A stretch of 64,000 nucleotides of DNA from Balanoglossus misakiensis (lineage: Eukaryota; Hemichordata). Positions 39,901 to 51,015 of the stretch are shown here, piece by piece (positions within the stretch are counted from its first letter, which is position 1; each line of letters opens with the position of its first letter). The stretch is taken from contig CM082596.2 of the NCBI GenBank assembly GCA_040954595.2, positions 3,286,001 to 3,350,000 of the forward strand, written 5' to 3'. Under the pieces are notes generated by a model. It had not been told where the DNA came from. It saw only the letters and a program-made list of their open reading frames with translations, and searched no databases. A program made the translations under genes and the position numbers.

Positions 39901-42900
39901 GGATGTTTTAAAAGTCACCGCGCATATGTAGTACCCTCGTCCGCGATGTGCGCATAACGTTTTTAATATCATAGAAATATTACCCCGTAGATCTTGCAAA
40001 CCTAACTGTAAAATCGACGGCAACACACAGTGGGTTCAAAGGACGCTATCGACACAGAAACACAAACACTTAAGAAGCTTATCACACTTCAGAAGAAAGG
40101 GATTTAATCCGCTTAAATCCGTCCTCGCTCCTTCTCTCTAGTACCTCCATGCTCATACCAATAGCATGTGGTTTGTATCAAACCTTTTAACACCATGGTT
40201 TGGACCAAATCCATTGCTCTCTGTGGTAAAGTTAGACTATTACAGAGCCGGAAACAGGAATGAAAGGGTTAACTCTATAAGTGGTTCATTCAAATAATAG
40301 CAATTTTCAAGAAGACTGGTCGGTTTTTGTTGTTCATTGATTAAAAAAGGAAGTAGCAAATTGATCAGTCCAAATATAAACCAGTTGAATAGGAAGCGAG
40401 TGATTCACCGGGATTCCACGAAGGAACCACTTCAGATTTAAATTTCATTGTTTTGCTGTTGGCGTGACATAATCTAATTAAAAGTTTCTTTCAAGTGTTT
40501 TGAATGAGTTGAATTTGGAATGAATCTATGCCGGAAACACCACCCGGCAGCGAAGTGAGCCAAATGTGTTTGATCTTAATTGTTTCCACTGTTAAGCCAA
40601 TATCCACTCTTAAATATTCATGATTTCAAGTCATTTCCATGCCCAATGTTGTTTGCTGCGGTTTTCTTTGGACTTTTAAATTCCTTGATGTACACACAGA
40701 CATGGTGGAATTTATCCAACCTTTTTGTGAAATTTTCAGCTAAAAATTATTGTAGGAAGGATCAGTTTGTCTCTGCTAATGACTTCAATTGTCGTTATAG
40801 ACCAAATAGCACAAAACAAATGCCAAAAGGAAGACTTAAAAAGTCTTTTCGAAATTGAAAAGAAAAGAAAGTGTATGGGTTCATCGAAATGACCAGGTCA
40901 AGGAACTGTATGACACCTTTAAATCATTCCTGCCACAGATTTATGAGCTTGTGTGCGTACCTTCATTGATGCATGCAGCTACAATGTGCATGTGAAATGT
41001 ACGTTTTAGTACATCACCACATCTTTCATCTGTCCCTAAACACTGAGATGTTAAAAAAACCCTGATGAATAGGGGTCTTTGTGAGTGTGACTTGACTCAT
41101 CTTAGTGTTTAGGGCACAGTTGGACAAAAGGTGGTTTACCTGGGTTTTATACCTACATGTACACTACCAGCTCTATTATAAAGAAGGGTAGTCATGCCTG
41201 TACAAAGAAAGTCTATGTTTCTCGGGAGAAGGTAATGTCTTGTTTTAGAGCTGCTGTTTGTGGATCTGGTAAAATTGATCATTCTGAAAATGTAATTCGT
41301 AAATATTTTGATATTTTAATCTTCCATTGTGTGAGAGTATATATCTATTTGTTTATTTATTAATTATTTATTTATTTTCAAACAAAGCTGCTGATATAAT
41401 ACCATGAAAAGAAAAAAAATTCAGTCACCCATCAAGTGTTTGAAGCACGAGAGGTTGACTTAGTAAAGCTTCATGAAAAACACATCACTGTGTGTATTTC
41501 AGTTGCAGGTGTGCAGGTTGGATTGACAAACTGTACTAAAATGAGCTGATGGAAATGGCACATTAATATAAACACCTGTCTACAGGAAATGTTTGTCGAG
41601 TTTGACTGAAATGTCCAGCACATATGATGACTGCTTTGCTAATGAGTTCTGTTTGTGATTTGCATTGATCCAGGGTGCATTGAAACTGATGTGTTCAGAT
41701 TATCAAATTGTCAGTCTCATCCTCCCCCCCCCCCCAAACAGAACTATATCATATACACAGGTGAGAGGAACGATGGTTTGCAAGGGGATCTCACCCTGAC
41801 TCCACACATTTAGTCGTCAGCCCCGACAAGTAGAATGGTTTCTTCCCTTCACTCGCCCTTCACTCGATCAGCATGCACGTTCGAGACGAACATGTCTTCT
41901 CACATCAATGTCTGTTCACATCAATGCAGAGCACGGATTTCTTGTCTGGCAAATTTGTCTGACTACTGTCTGTACGTGTGACAGCTCAGGGAAAATGGAT
42001 GATGTGAAGCTGAAAGTGTTTTTGCTGCTGTGTGAAAGGGTCGCAGAACTGCACGGACGGTTACAATGCAGGAGGGGAACAGGGTTATATTGATGGCCCA
42101 AACCACAGCAGAATTCCCTGGGGAAAAGCCCTTCACAGATTAAAAAAAAGGGGAAAGAGACCACTGCAATTATTTCAGCATTAAAGTGTCAACTCTGGGT
42201 GGAATAAATAACCTAAATATTGACAAGGGACTGTTGTGTCTTGAATTCTCGAGTTCTTTATCGGGTGTACTGTGTGGGTGGATCAATGAATGGAAGATGC
42301 GGGCTATCTGTTATAACAAGTGTATTGGGGGCACATTCCTTAGTGAACTTTATTTTCATTTTCAGGTTAAGTTTAAAAGACTGCATATGGAATTGACTTT
42401 GAAAATCTTTATACCATATGTGTTTTCAGATATGTTTCCCATCACCTTTCTAAAGTGAAAGGCACCGGCCGTCTGTGAGACTACTTTGATCTAATAGCTG
42501 CGACCCATATCCCGACAGAGCTTTTACAATCATACATTTTCAGATCAAAATTTACGATCTCTTTATCCTCCACCTTTATATCTCTCTTGTATTTTTGTCC
42601 ATCTGTCAGTCAGCCCTTCCTTTAAAATTTGGTTATCTGAATTAGTCCACTGTATAGAAGTTCTCATTCTTTGCTGCTGGTGCATACAAACATGCATATG
42701 TGTATTTACACACTTTGCTAAACTGCACTACTCTATATATTTGCCTGTTACATATACAGTGTGAAGTTAAACATACAATACTTGTATACATATACATACA
42801 GTTGCATGTACACACAGCTACTCATATAAGCTCCTGCATGTGAGCAGACATGTATACACAGATTGACACCAACACCCACACACATACACACTGATGTATT

Positions 42901-45900
42901 TGGTTTTTATGCCCCACTTTCTATAACCCTGTGGTTTGACCTCTGACCCTGCCTTTATATGGAGGTGATCAAACTTTGCACCATGGTTTAACCAATCAGT
43001 GTGCTCTGCCCAGAAATGTTTAAATGTCACAAATGGCCCACTGTGTTTACTTTTCATAAAATTTAACTGTCTGCAATGAATGTAAAAGTATATGACTTGA
43101 GACATTTATAGCTCAAACAGAATGCTATCAGGACAGACAGCCTGACATAGAAAAAAGGGAATAAAACAACATGCTTTGAATGAGATAAGCATTGATGACA
43201 GGCCGAGAAAAAAAATCTGGAATAAAATAACACTGAGAGAGATATGCATTTTTGTTACACCAGTGGCGACATGGGTTTTTGCTTTTCCATAAAAATGGGA
43301 AAAGAAGTGTTTGATTTTCCCATAAATATGGGAGAAATGATTAATCTAAAGTTCCGGATAGCACAGTTTTGAAATTTAATGTAGGCTTAAGTAGACTTGA
43401 AGACTCATAAATTCAGCGTTGGGCATCAATCATGCCTTGGTTACTGTGAGTGTTTATACTCTCAGACATTCTCGGTGAATATGTTTTGTTGATAGAAATT
43501 TCGGTGTGTTTGTGAATATTTAGGAGAGGGTTTCGCCTGGTGTAAATTCCAGCATAGGGGTGCTTAACCGTGACCCAGATTATTCAGTGGAGCCACTCCG
43601 CTCTAGCTATGTTGACTGGAAGTAGATGAAATGCTAAATCAAAGTTTATGGGGCTTAACTGTGAAGAGAAAGAACGTGCAGGCCATGCTGAGGAAACTTT
43701 ATGTTGAGATTAGAACCGGGTTGCTCTAGGAACGTTCAGTTTTGATTAATTTCTTGTTTATATGACAAAAAAACAAAAACCTTTTGAAAACATGAATAAT
43801 CAACATACATGTACAGTATAAAGTGTTGTGTTTTCTTGTCTTGCGGTATTTATATGTGAACAAAAATATAGCGTACAAAATCGAGAAACTAAATTACTCA
43901 GTTGTTTGGCCAGAGCAGCTTTGATGTATGGTAGGTTAGCAGTTGAAGTTTGGAGAAGGCAATTTGTCAAGCACTGGTACTGGTTTATAACAATGCTCTG
44001 TCACATATCCCACTGTAGTGTTAAGAAGCTTTTCTCTGCCTGTGTCAACTTGGGCAACTCATCAAATGACATGTTTGCCTTCCTCTGTTAAGCCATCGCA
44101 GAAAGATTAAAGTTGATTGCAGTACTGGGTGAAGAGTTTTTACAAAGGCAATGTCAAGTCTGTTTGTAAGAAACATCAGTTCTGTCAAATTTTGTCACAG
44201 TAGACCGCTTACTACAAAGTTCAGCCATCAGAGAATTGAACTTTGTTGGTGAAATGTCATCCTCACCCAAGCTTTTATTGAGGAAATATAGCTTTCGTTC
44301 CATAAATAGTTCAGTCTCGTGACTTCTTGGTTTAACCTACATATCCTTTAAAAATATGAAGTAGGATATATCAATCAGGATTTAGACCAAACACACTGAA
44401 TACTTAATTAACCAACAAACTTAGATATCTCTCTTTGACCAATTGACATCAATAGGTGATACTTCACATATTCTTTTCATAATACAAATATTCAATGGAA
44501 AAAAAACCCTCTAAATATTTCATTTTGTCCTGCATATCAAGTTTTTTCAAATGTCAGATAGATTATATTACAGGATACTGAAGGGATACATTCACAGCAG
44601 ACATAAATGTACCAAGCATAATAAAAGCGAGATATATTTTTCTTCTCGTTCAGTTGTACACTCTGGGACTAACTTAGGTTTATACTGGTATTTGAGGTTT
44701 ACTGCCAGCAGACACTAGCAAAAGGTTTTTGGGTTCTGGTTGCAATGTCACGCTGACATCTGAGATGATGATCAGCCTGATACCATGACGATAATCCGCC
44801 TGATACCATGACGATGAAAAAAGCAAAGCAAAATACAGTGATGTGTCTGTCTGTATATTAGGACACTGTCCGAGAACATTAAAAACTATCTGAGATACAT
44901 TGTAGGTGTCAGTTATACTGAGACAGGTGACATTTTATTCATATCATCACTATCTTGAAAAATCTGTCCTTTATATAGAGATGTCCTGATTACAGAGGTG
45001 TCCATAAATAGTGAACACTCAGATTTCTCATGAGATTTTTTTCCCCTTCTAAACGACTAAACACAAGGTTCAATTCAGCAACGAACGAAAATATTTCAAG
45101 GAGCTCTTACTGTCAACAATATGTTCCTTTAGTAGCAGAAGTCAGCCTTAAAAATCTGAAAGGTGCAAATTACAGTGTCCGGACATCTAAGGGTGAAGGT
45201 CCGCAATGTTTACACTCCACTGAGTGGTTGCACAATACAATACAAAAGTCTGTCGCTGAAAGAATGTTTGTGAAATGACCAGGCAGGACGTTTAACTTAA
45301 AATAGCTAGTATAAGTACCTGCATAGCTCAGTTGAGTAACAACATCACGACTTGATTGATTTGTTACATATCTCGGTCTCTTTGCAGGAATTTGTAAAAA
45401 GTCGATCAATCTTAATGTGTTTGCTTTGCATACCTGTGTTTTTCCCTTTTGAAAACATGCCAAAGTAAATTCCCAGCTTGACGTATATATACCTTCTTGA
45501 TTTTTTTTCTTCGCAGGAGTGGTGCCAATTGGTCACTTGTTGACACACAGAGTCTACTAGTCACTGATGCAACTAGGGAATTAGATCTGTATGACGTAGA
45601 AGATGAATATGTACTTATAGAAGCTGGCCCGAAACCAGAAAAAAAATCACAGGTACTGTGAATAATGGGTATTATAAGCAAGGTCAAGGGGAACTTTTTC
45701 CATGTGCTGTACTTGATATATAGAGCACAGCAAAACCTCTGTATAACTTGAAAAAATATTGAGTTAATACAGTTCTGTCAAGAATTCGCTGTCGTCACTA
45801 AGCCAATAATGTACAGTAACTGTTCTCTCCCAAAATGCACGCGGATTGGCCCACATACCTATGCATACCTATGCATATTGTGCTTACAGATAACCCAATA

Positions 45901-47244
45901 TTGCACTCAGCGGTTGTGCAATATATCTCTAATGATAATCCAATCGACCCCTGTGGTTTCAGGACGGGCATCTATTCAGTGGTACAGCATTCATGGTCAG
46001 CATTCATTAAAGGTCTTTGAGGGTAGACATCTCTATTGTGTGCCGATAATCTCCCTGAATTGTGTTAATGAAAAGTAAACACTACGATTTATGACTTTCC
46101 AACAGTCAGGATGACATCACTCTGTTACGACACCTTGATCTGCATCTGTATAGTGTTTTGGCAGAGTGATAGACCCCTAGAATCAAAGATGCATAATTTC
46201 GGGCATAATTCGCCCCCTCGTCATCTTTATAAAGGTGGGGATTAATGGAGAAAATCGCATTGATGATGATGATAATGTTATCAGATGAAATATCATGTTT
46301 GTTCATCGTCATCATCCACAATGACAGCCACTCTCCGTAGCTATAAACCAGTAACTTCAAGAGCATTTCCCCTAGTGCCTTGTATATCCACCATGAAAAT
46401 CCAAACATACATATACATGCATGCATGTCTCGTCAGCTGAACAAAAAATCCAGTCACAGTAATCCGGCTTTGACTACAAAAACTTGTTAAACCATAGAAA
46501 GCAAGATCGCCCTAACACTCCTTCTGTCTGGCACGACAGTCTGAGGAAGAAAAGCTGATTACTGTCACTCACTTTCTTAAAGAGTTTAAGAAGAAAAAGA
46601 AATGTTCTTGCTGTTTTCCAGTGACAAATCGATCTGGTCAGTGGCCTCATACTGAGTGATTGCCTTCAAGGCGCTGTGAAGTCTGCAAGACTCGACTAGT
46701 TCACTGTTTTTTCTGTGTGTCTGCCTAGAACAATAGCAATTCATTAGAAGACCTGATCATTACCAGTTGTTAGAATGCAGAATGAGAGAAAAAAGCCCAA
46801 CAACTATACTTAGTGGACAGTTTATTACCAATGTTTTTCAACATCTTGGCTCACATTGGTTGACCCATTGTGTGAACAGACATCATGGGGTGCCTGAACT
46901 CTTTGAGAACACAGTTGCCAAACAGGCAAGAAACAAGTAAACTTTGATTGTGGTGTCTGTTTATTAAGTCAAGTTTGATGCAAGCAAAGAAACACTGTTA
47001 CTGAATTCTTTGTAACATGGATAACAGACAAAGTTTTGCTTCCATGGGGGAAAAATGGTACTTTGTATATCTGTCTGTCACCCTCTCTTGAACTCTCCTC
47101 TCTCCTCCCCCCACGTACTGTCTGTCAATCCATCTGTTACAATCTGTCTCCCTCTCCCCTTCCTTTATCTCCCCCCCCCCCTCCTCCCTCTTGCAGACAA
47201 CAAGCAACTCATTTTTTGTTGTGGAGTCCAATTTCATGTCTTAA
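18913..47244 (+). CDS. Candidate five-exon orphan gene (140 aa), unrecognised
   Basis: A model built from sequence alone. Exon 1 (18716-18930) follows a T-rich acceptor and carries ATG at 18913 in ACCATGG context, with an upstream in-frame stop; it ends MEMHSQ at donor gtatgg. Exon 2 is 23539-23681 (IRAISLTTYGLRQVLKC... FIQA; donor gtaaga). Exon 3 is 24561-24638 (YVERRSILKLPRMYTIKISS; acceptor ccctctttag, donor gtaagt). Exon 4 is 45517-45652. Exon 5 is 47197-47244 (TTSNSFFVVE, stop), after a long pyrimidine tract. Phases agree at every junction (0, 2, 2, 0) and the total is 423 bases. RNY codon content is about 30-36% in the internal exons against roughly 25% by chance. There is no signal peptide or membrane segment. 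I recognise no family; the exon-4 end only loosely recalls the last strands of beta-grasp folds. The 20.9-kb third intron is unusual beside PITRM1. Exon 4 is the best supported; exons 1, 2 and 5 could be coincidental. Confidence 0.42.
19937..19952. promoter_or_regulatory. Perfect 16-bp X-box (RFX) palindrome
   Basis: GGTTGCTATAGCAACC is perfectly self-complementary, and its central 14 bases match the X-box consensus at every position. It lies about 1 kb downstream of the candidate start exon of the orphan plus-strand gene. Confidence 0.5.
27452..27464. promoter_or_regulatory. X-box-like (RFX) palindrome
   Basis: GTTGCTAGGCAAC: half-sites GTTGCY and RGCAAC with a one-base spacer, the 13-bp X-box form. 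Function not shown. Confidence 0.4.
30510..30530. repeat. Poly-C tract, 21 bases
   Basis: An uninterrupted run of 21 C followed by aataaataaa. It is the longest of five C runs of at least 10 bases: 28784-28795, 30510-30530, 41724-41735, 47171-47181 and 48051-48060. The matching G runs are absent from the plus strand. Confidence 0.9.
35557..35770. promoter_or_regulatory. Cluster of five TGACGT (CRE/ATF half) sites
   Basis: TGACGT occurs at 35557, 35669, 35717, 35740 and 35765, all in the same orientation within 214 bases. One would be expected per several kb at this base composition. A CREB/ATF-responsive enhancer is one reading; there is no gene start next to it. Confidence 0.35.
36273..36798 (-). 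CDS. Possible two-exon 3' end of an orphan minus-strand gene
   Basis: Exon 36742-36798 (57 bases) lies between a pyrimidine-rich acceptor (tttcattcaccag on the minus strand) and a consensus donor CAG/gtaagtgagg. It is open in phase 0 and reads ITSAYTATSGQGRDEIYAQ. The next exon, 36273-36374, follows tttttgttactttcgatcag and continues in phase 0 for 33 codons to TGA (DHQDNVQLVKNQVEKRGKWK and SREVVQSQIFTS). RNY codons are about 38% over the 52 codons. No upstream exon was pinned down. A second frame of the terminal exon is also open (to 36188), which weakens the call. Family unknown. Confidence 0.33.
37849..38012 (-). CDS. Possible orphan coding exon, minus strand
   Basis: A 164-base segment from acceptor atggtcag to donor AAG/gtgagc, open in one frame: VDLAFERIHSGSSENTLRPF, then GFPVNEDRRIKDGMSSGQKL. 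It ends with two bases of an Arg codon. A strong acceptor (cattttttcttttcaag, near 37490 on the minus strand) could supply the third base and a short end YVNRQEWVTIFAKLEI plus stop. The plus strand is also open here (MYFLNFRSEFFRRPDPPDHD from about 37962). Codon periodicity favours minus: about 60% purine-first there against 46% on plus. Unrecognised on either strand. Confidence 0.25.
39430..40150. mobile_element. Intact non-autonomous DNA transposon, 32-bp perfect inverted repeats, 8-bp target duplication
   Basis: The left terminus at 39430-39461 starts CATGGAGGTACTAGAGAGAA and is perfectly complementary, 32 of 32 bases, to 40120-40151. The flanks carry the direct repeat GCTCATAC at 39422-39429 and 40151-40158, so the element is 721 bp with an 8-bp duplication (or 722 bp with 7 bp, because of a one-base ambiguity at G40151). 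The interior has no transposase; its longest frame, about 81 codons, lacks recognisable motifs. Terminal repeats of about 31 bp beginning CATG with 8-bp duplications are a P-superfamily trait; hAT elements also make 8-bp duplications. The perfect termini and duplication indicate recent insertion. Confidence 0.85.
40187..40272. repeat. Short inverted-repeat (MITE-like) element, copy C
   Basis: An 86-bp copy in the opposite orientation to copy A. Its reverse complement runs TTAACCCTTTCATTCCTGTT, then CTAACTTTACCA, then GGATTTGGTCCAAACCATGG. It lies about 36 bp beyond the right end of the 721-bp transposon. Confidence 0.6.
44776..44815. repeat. Direct repeat of 17 bp, period 23
   Basis: CCTGATACCATGACGAT occurs at 44776-44792 and 44799-44815, with six bases between. 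It lies about 700 bases before the exon at 45517. Confidence 0.8.
45517..45652 (+). CDS. Strong orphan internal coding exon
   Basis: The acceptor is a run of eight T plus cttcgcag and the donor is CAG/gtactg. One frame is open across all 45 codons; of the other two, one is closed by TGA and the other by TAG. Purine-first codons are 67% and RNY about 36%. It reads SGANWSLVDTQSLLVTDATR, then ELDLYDVEDEYVLIEAGPKP, then EKKSQ: acidic, with no low complexity. Its first base completes an Arg codon left open by the exon at 24561-24638. I would expect this exon to be transcribed even if the rest of the model is wrong. Confidence 0.6.
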
Positions 47245-48254
47245 CAAAACAAATCTGACCCTAGTACTAAATACAACAGTGCATATAGGGTCACACACTG
47301 GTCCATGTGTTTGGGTGAACCCCTATAAGCTCTCATGCTGGTCTTTGCATTCCAAGTTTTACTTCATCGTGATTTATGGGTCCACTTTCCATTTAAACCC
47401 AGAACCATGGTGTTTTAACCAAATTCCATTACATTTGTTGTATATGAAAACAAAACAGTTTCCACCCCTAAAAAGGTTTAGTGTCAAGACCATAGATACT
47501 GTTGTAAAGAACCGAAATAATTAACGAGCTTTAATTGGTGGGAACTGAACCAGGGCTCTGTAACTAAATTACTAAATTGCATTCAACATGCATGTCTCTG
47601 TACTGTTAATGAGTGTGTGGTTTTTAAGCGAAAAAAAATTCTTCGCTTCAAGTTGTAGTAGAGCTTAACTGGGACTAGATAAACATACCCAGGGGGGTAT
47701 GCCATTGGTATGGAAATAAGTATTGTCACACAAATGAGCCAGTGTTTTGTGAACTATGCCTCAGCTTTGGCATTGCATGAATGAAACTTTCTCTTGAAAT
47801 GACTTGCTTTGAAAAGGCCGGGATCGAGGTTCCTGGAGATGTACTGGAAAAATCATCCAGGCACCTGCAGCTACTGTGTGTCCTGCAGTCAGTGACATCT
47901 AGGGTCTGTCACTGGAAGAGGATCTTCTGAAGTGTGTTTTCTGATGTCCAAATACCCTTCCCCTCTTCCTCACTGTTTTTTAACATTTGTGCAACTTGCT
48001 GTAAAAATACAGGAATTCATTGTTGATATAAAAAATGTGACAATCACAAGCCCCCCCCCCTCAATTTTGTAAAAAAAATCTCAGAAGTTCCTTTAAAAGT
48101 GCAGTGCTATTTTGAGAGGCACTGAAAACCATAATGCACCAGTTTGCCATTATTTTTGTACAACTCTATTATCTCATCACATTATATCGGAATTTGCTCA
48201 GCCACCAGAAGCAATCTGTGTTAGGGTATTTACTCTTAATTTTCCTCTCTGCAG

Positions 48255-48342
48255 GAAACCTAAACAATATAGCTTCAAACAAATCATTGATGTTGGAGAA
48301 GGGAAACAGAATAAGGACTTAATGATCACTCTGCTGAATTAA
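48255..48342 (+). CDS. Possible alternative terminal exon
   Basis: After an excellent acceptor (cttaattttcctctctgcag) one frame runs 28 codons to TAA: KPKQYSFKQIIDVGEGKQNK, then DLMITLLN. RNY codons are about 36%. It needs two bases from the preceding exon, whereas the exon at 45517-45652 ends on a codon boundary. It therefore cannot follow that exon directly; it would need an unseen exon between them, or belong to another transcript. Confidence 0.25.
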
Positions 48343-50696
48343 CCAGACTGGCATCTAATTGGCGAATAGTGTCTTTATAAAGTTTGCCTGAATCGATTCA
48401 GTTGTCTGTGGACAACTTGAGTTCTTGTCCTAGTTAAGCTCCGAAACTGCCCACCTGCTGAGATTGCCCAGAGACAGGATTCTGTAAAAGCTATTCACTA
48501 ATATACTGAGCAGACTTCTTGCATGTTGAGGGGATAACTGAAGTTTTGAAGCTACTGTAGCATATTTAAATGAAGTGGCCCTTTTAATTTTTCTCTGTGG
48601 CTATTTGATCGCCTCTGATATTAAACCTTGTTGCAACATGTTGTGTGTTGGAATTGACATAAAATATGAGTGGTTGTGTGTGTAAAAACAAAGGAAATCT
48701 ATCCAACACTTAGGTTTACTATTTATACTGTGAATGCTGTTCGGAGGCTTTGTTTGGACTTGAATATCATTTTGTTTCCCCTAAAATTATCATAAATAAT
48801 TGTCATCACTTTAAGAAAATATTTTCTTTTGTGTGTGATGTGGATTCTATCAGTTTTCTGATATAACAAAATCAATTATCTCCAGTACAAGTAACACCTG
48901 ATGGATCCTCTGGCAGGATAGATGATGGGTACATGTAGTGCAAATCACATTCAATTTCCCCCCATTCCACTGCATTGGTATATTCTGGCCATTTAATGTT
49001 CACAAACTGCACTTTTGACTTCGACAGTCACTCTACCGTAAAGCCCCTGGATATTCTCCGGCCACCCATGGTCTGCTAAACCCACAACTTCTTTCTGCAT
49101 GACTCACAGAGTTTACCCAAAGCGGACAAGACAAAAATAGATGGATGAAAGCCAGGCATGCATGTAATCCTGAATGGTCCTCTGTTCAGAAAAACACTTC
49201 TTTCTTTTTCCTACAAAAAAAGCTCCCACTCTGTGGTTCTGAATACCCTTCATTATTCTCTTACTGTCTGTGCGCCTTTAATAATACGCACACAAATACC
49301 TGCTTGTCTCTTTTGCGGAGATGTTTGTTCAGCTCTGTTTTCGTTACATTTCACTTGTCGGGTCACTTTCCAAACTAAACAAGTAATTGGGTAAAATCAC
49401 CGCCAATAAAAAGCCTCGGAGAAAAAAAAACGGCTGGCAATAGAAAAGCCATTTCACCTCTCCAGTGCAATCTGTTTTCTTTACAACTTAACTCGCGTGT
49501 GTTTTCTCATTCTGTCATTGTCACATGGTCTTAATGGTGTCTTTTCTTTTCTGTCTTGCCCGTGTTACAAGTTTTAAAGTTTACGAGTGTCTCTGAACAC
49601 TGAGTTTGGTATGCATCGCCAAGCTGCTAGAATTCTTCAAGACAACCTGTTGATCGTGTACATTCCTGAGCTCTGTTGGACCGACCAGTGAGTGCTTGAC
49701 ATGGCTGTATGATTCAAAACTTTTCAAACTCCACTCTAACACTGAGTGTCAATGATGCACATCCTAAAATGTGAGTGCATGATCAGAAACATGCAGGCAA
49801 TGAAAGCTACCAATACTACATGAGATACATATTAACATTCACACAGCATGCGTATGAACTATAAACCTTTTTGATCTGCAGTTTAAAACCCAGCAAGAAG
49901 GTACTGATTAAAAATCCATTAATCAATGGCTTATTGATGCGAATTTTAACATTATGACCCAGCTATTTTGCGATTGACCTTTTAAAGAGCACTCCAGGAC
50001 AAATGTGTAAGGGCTATATATGTACATGTGGCCACGTCCTTCACGAATTTAGAAAATTCCATGGAAATTTACTGGTAGGGAATTGTACGGAGGTCAGCCA
50101 GGTAACCACGCATTTGAGCAATAGTGCTTGTTGATATGCTGTCAACACTTCTGGGAGCTTTTTAAACGGTTGTCACACCTCAGTGACTCAGCACCAAAGA
50201 AACACGGTGTAAACAACCCTGTGAAAAAAAGGTCACTGAAATGGACCCCATGCGCCTGCACATCTCTGAGTTCAGGCCAAATGGTGGAAAAATTGGAGAT
50301 CTCCATGAGTGGCTCTTGACAGGCAAATAGATGAGGGAGTCGCAGACCTTTTGGATGCGATGCACAGATCAGAAACAGGAAAATCTCACGCAATGTTTCC
50401 ATGAGGCACTTGGGATATTAGGCAACAGGCTGTGAGAAATTCTGGTTATCAATGTGCATGTACTCATAAGTGAATTTCCCATGAGCGCCCACCTACAACC
50501 CCCTGTTCGTCCCCACGTACCATCCACGTTACCCAGAATGCAAAGAATGGTGCAAGATGACAAACATCTTTAGTGGAAGAGTATAAAGAATCCCTGTGTT
50601 AAACACAAATAACCAGGATTCTATACCCCAAAAGCTAACAACTTCATCACTCACTTGGGATGTAATTACGCACACAGTTGCAACAAAACTTGGTGT

Positions 50697-50710
50697 GTTG
50701 CCCTGGCAAC
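50697..50710. promoter_or_regulatory. X-box-like (RFX) near-palindrome
   Basis: GTTGCCCTGGCAAC: both half-sites are perfect, with a CT centre instead of AT. It is the fifth such motif in the intergenic interval. Confidence 0.4.
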
Positions 50711-51015
50711 AGTAGGCGTGCAGTGGGTGATGGAATAAAAATAATTCCCTCTCTCTTTGTCTATGACAATAGCCGGCGAAAATGACAGCAAGTATAGAAT
50801 TCTCTAGTCGATTGAGATTTTAATATTTCATTATCATAGCTGTTGCTATTGAGTGATTCAAGTCTTCACAACTCCCAACTGACTGCGACAGGTAGAATTG
50901 TAGTCGTGGATTAAATGGGATTATTTCAGATTAATTGACACAATGTATCTTTCTGCGCTGACAACGTCAATGTCATTAACCTGTTGAGTTCAAGCGGCCT
51001 ATAATGTCATCTGTT

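Noticed and set aside
47371-47475. Possible fourth copy of the TTAACCC inverted-repeat family (ACCATGGTG, TTTTAACCAAATTCC)
   Set aside because: The blocks are in a different order and the ends are missing; similarity too weak to call.
47036-47524. Longest single plus-strand open frame in the desert, 162 codons
   Set aside because: It arises from a pyrimidine-rich tract (poly-C/CT) that lacks stops; the product is low complexity. The tract is better read as the polypyrimidine stretch before 47197.
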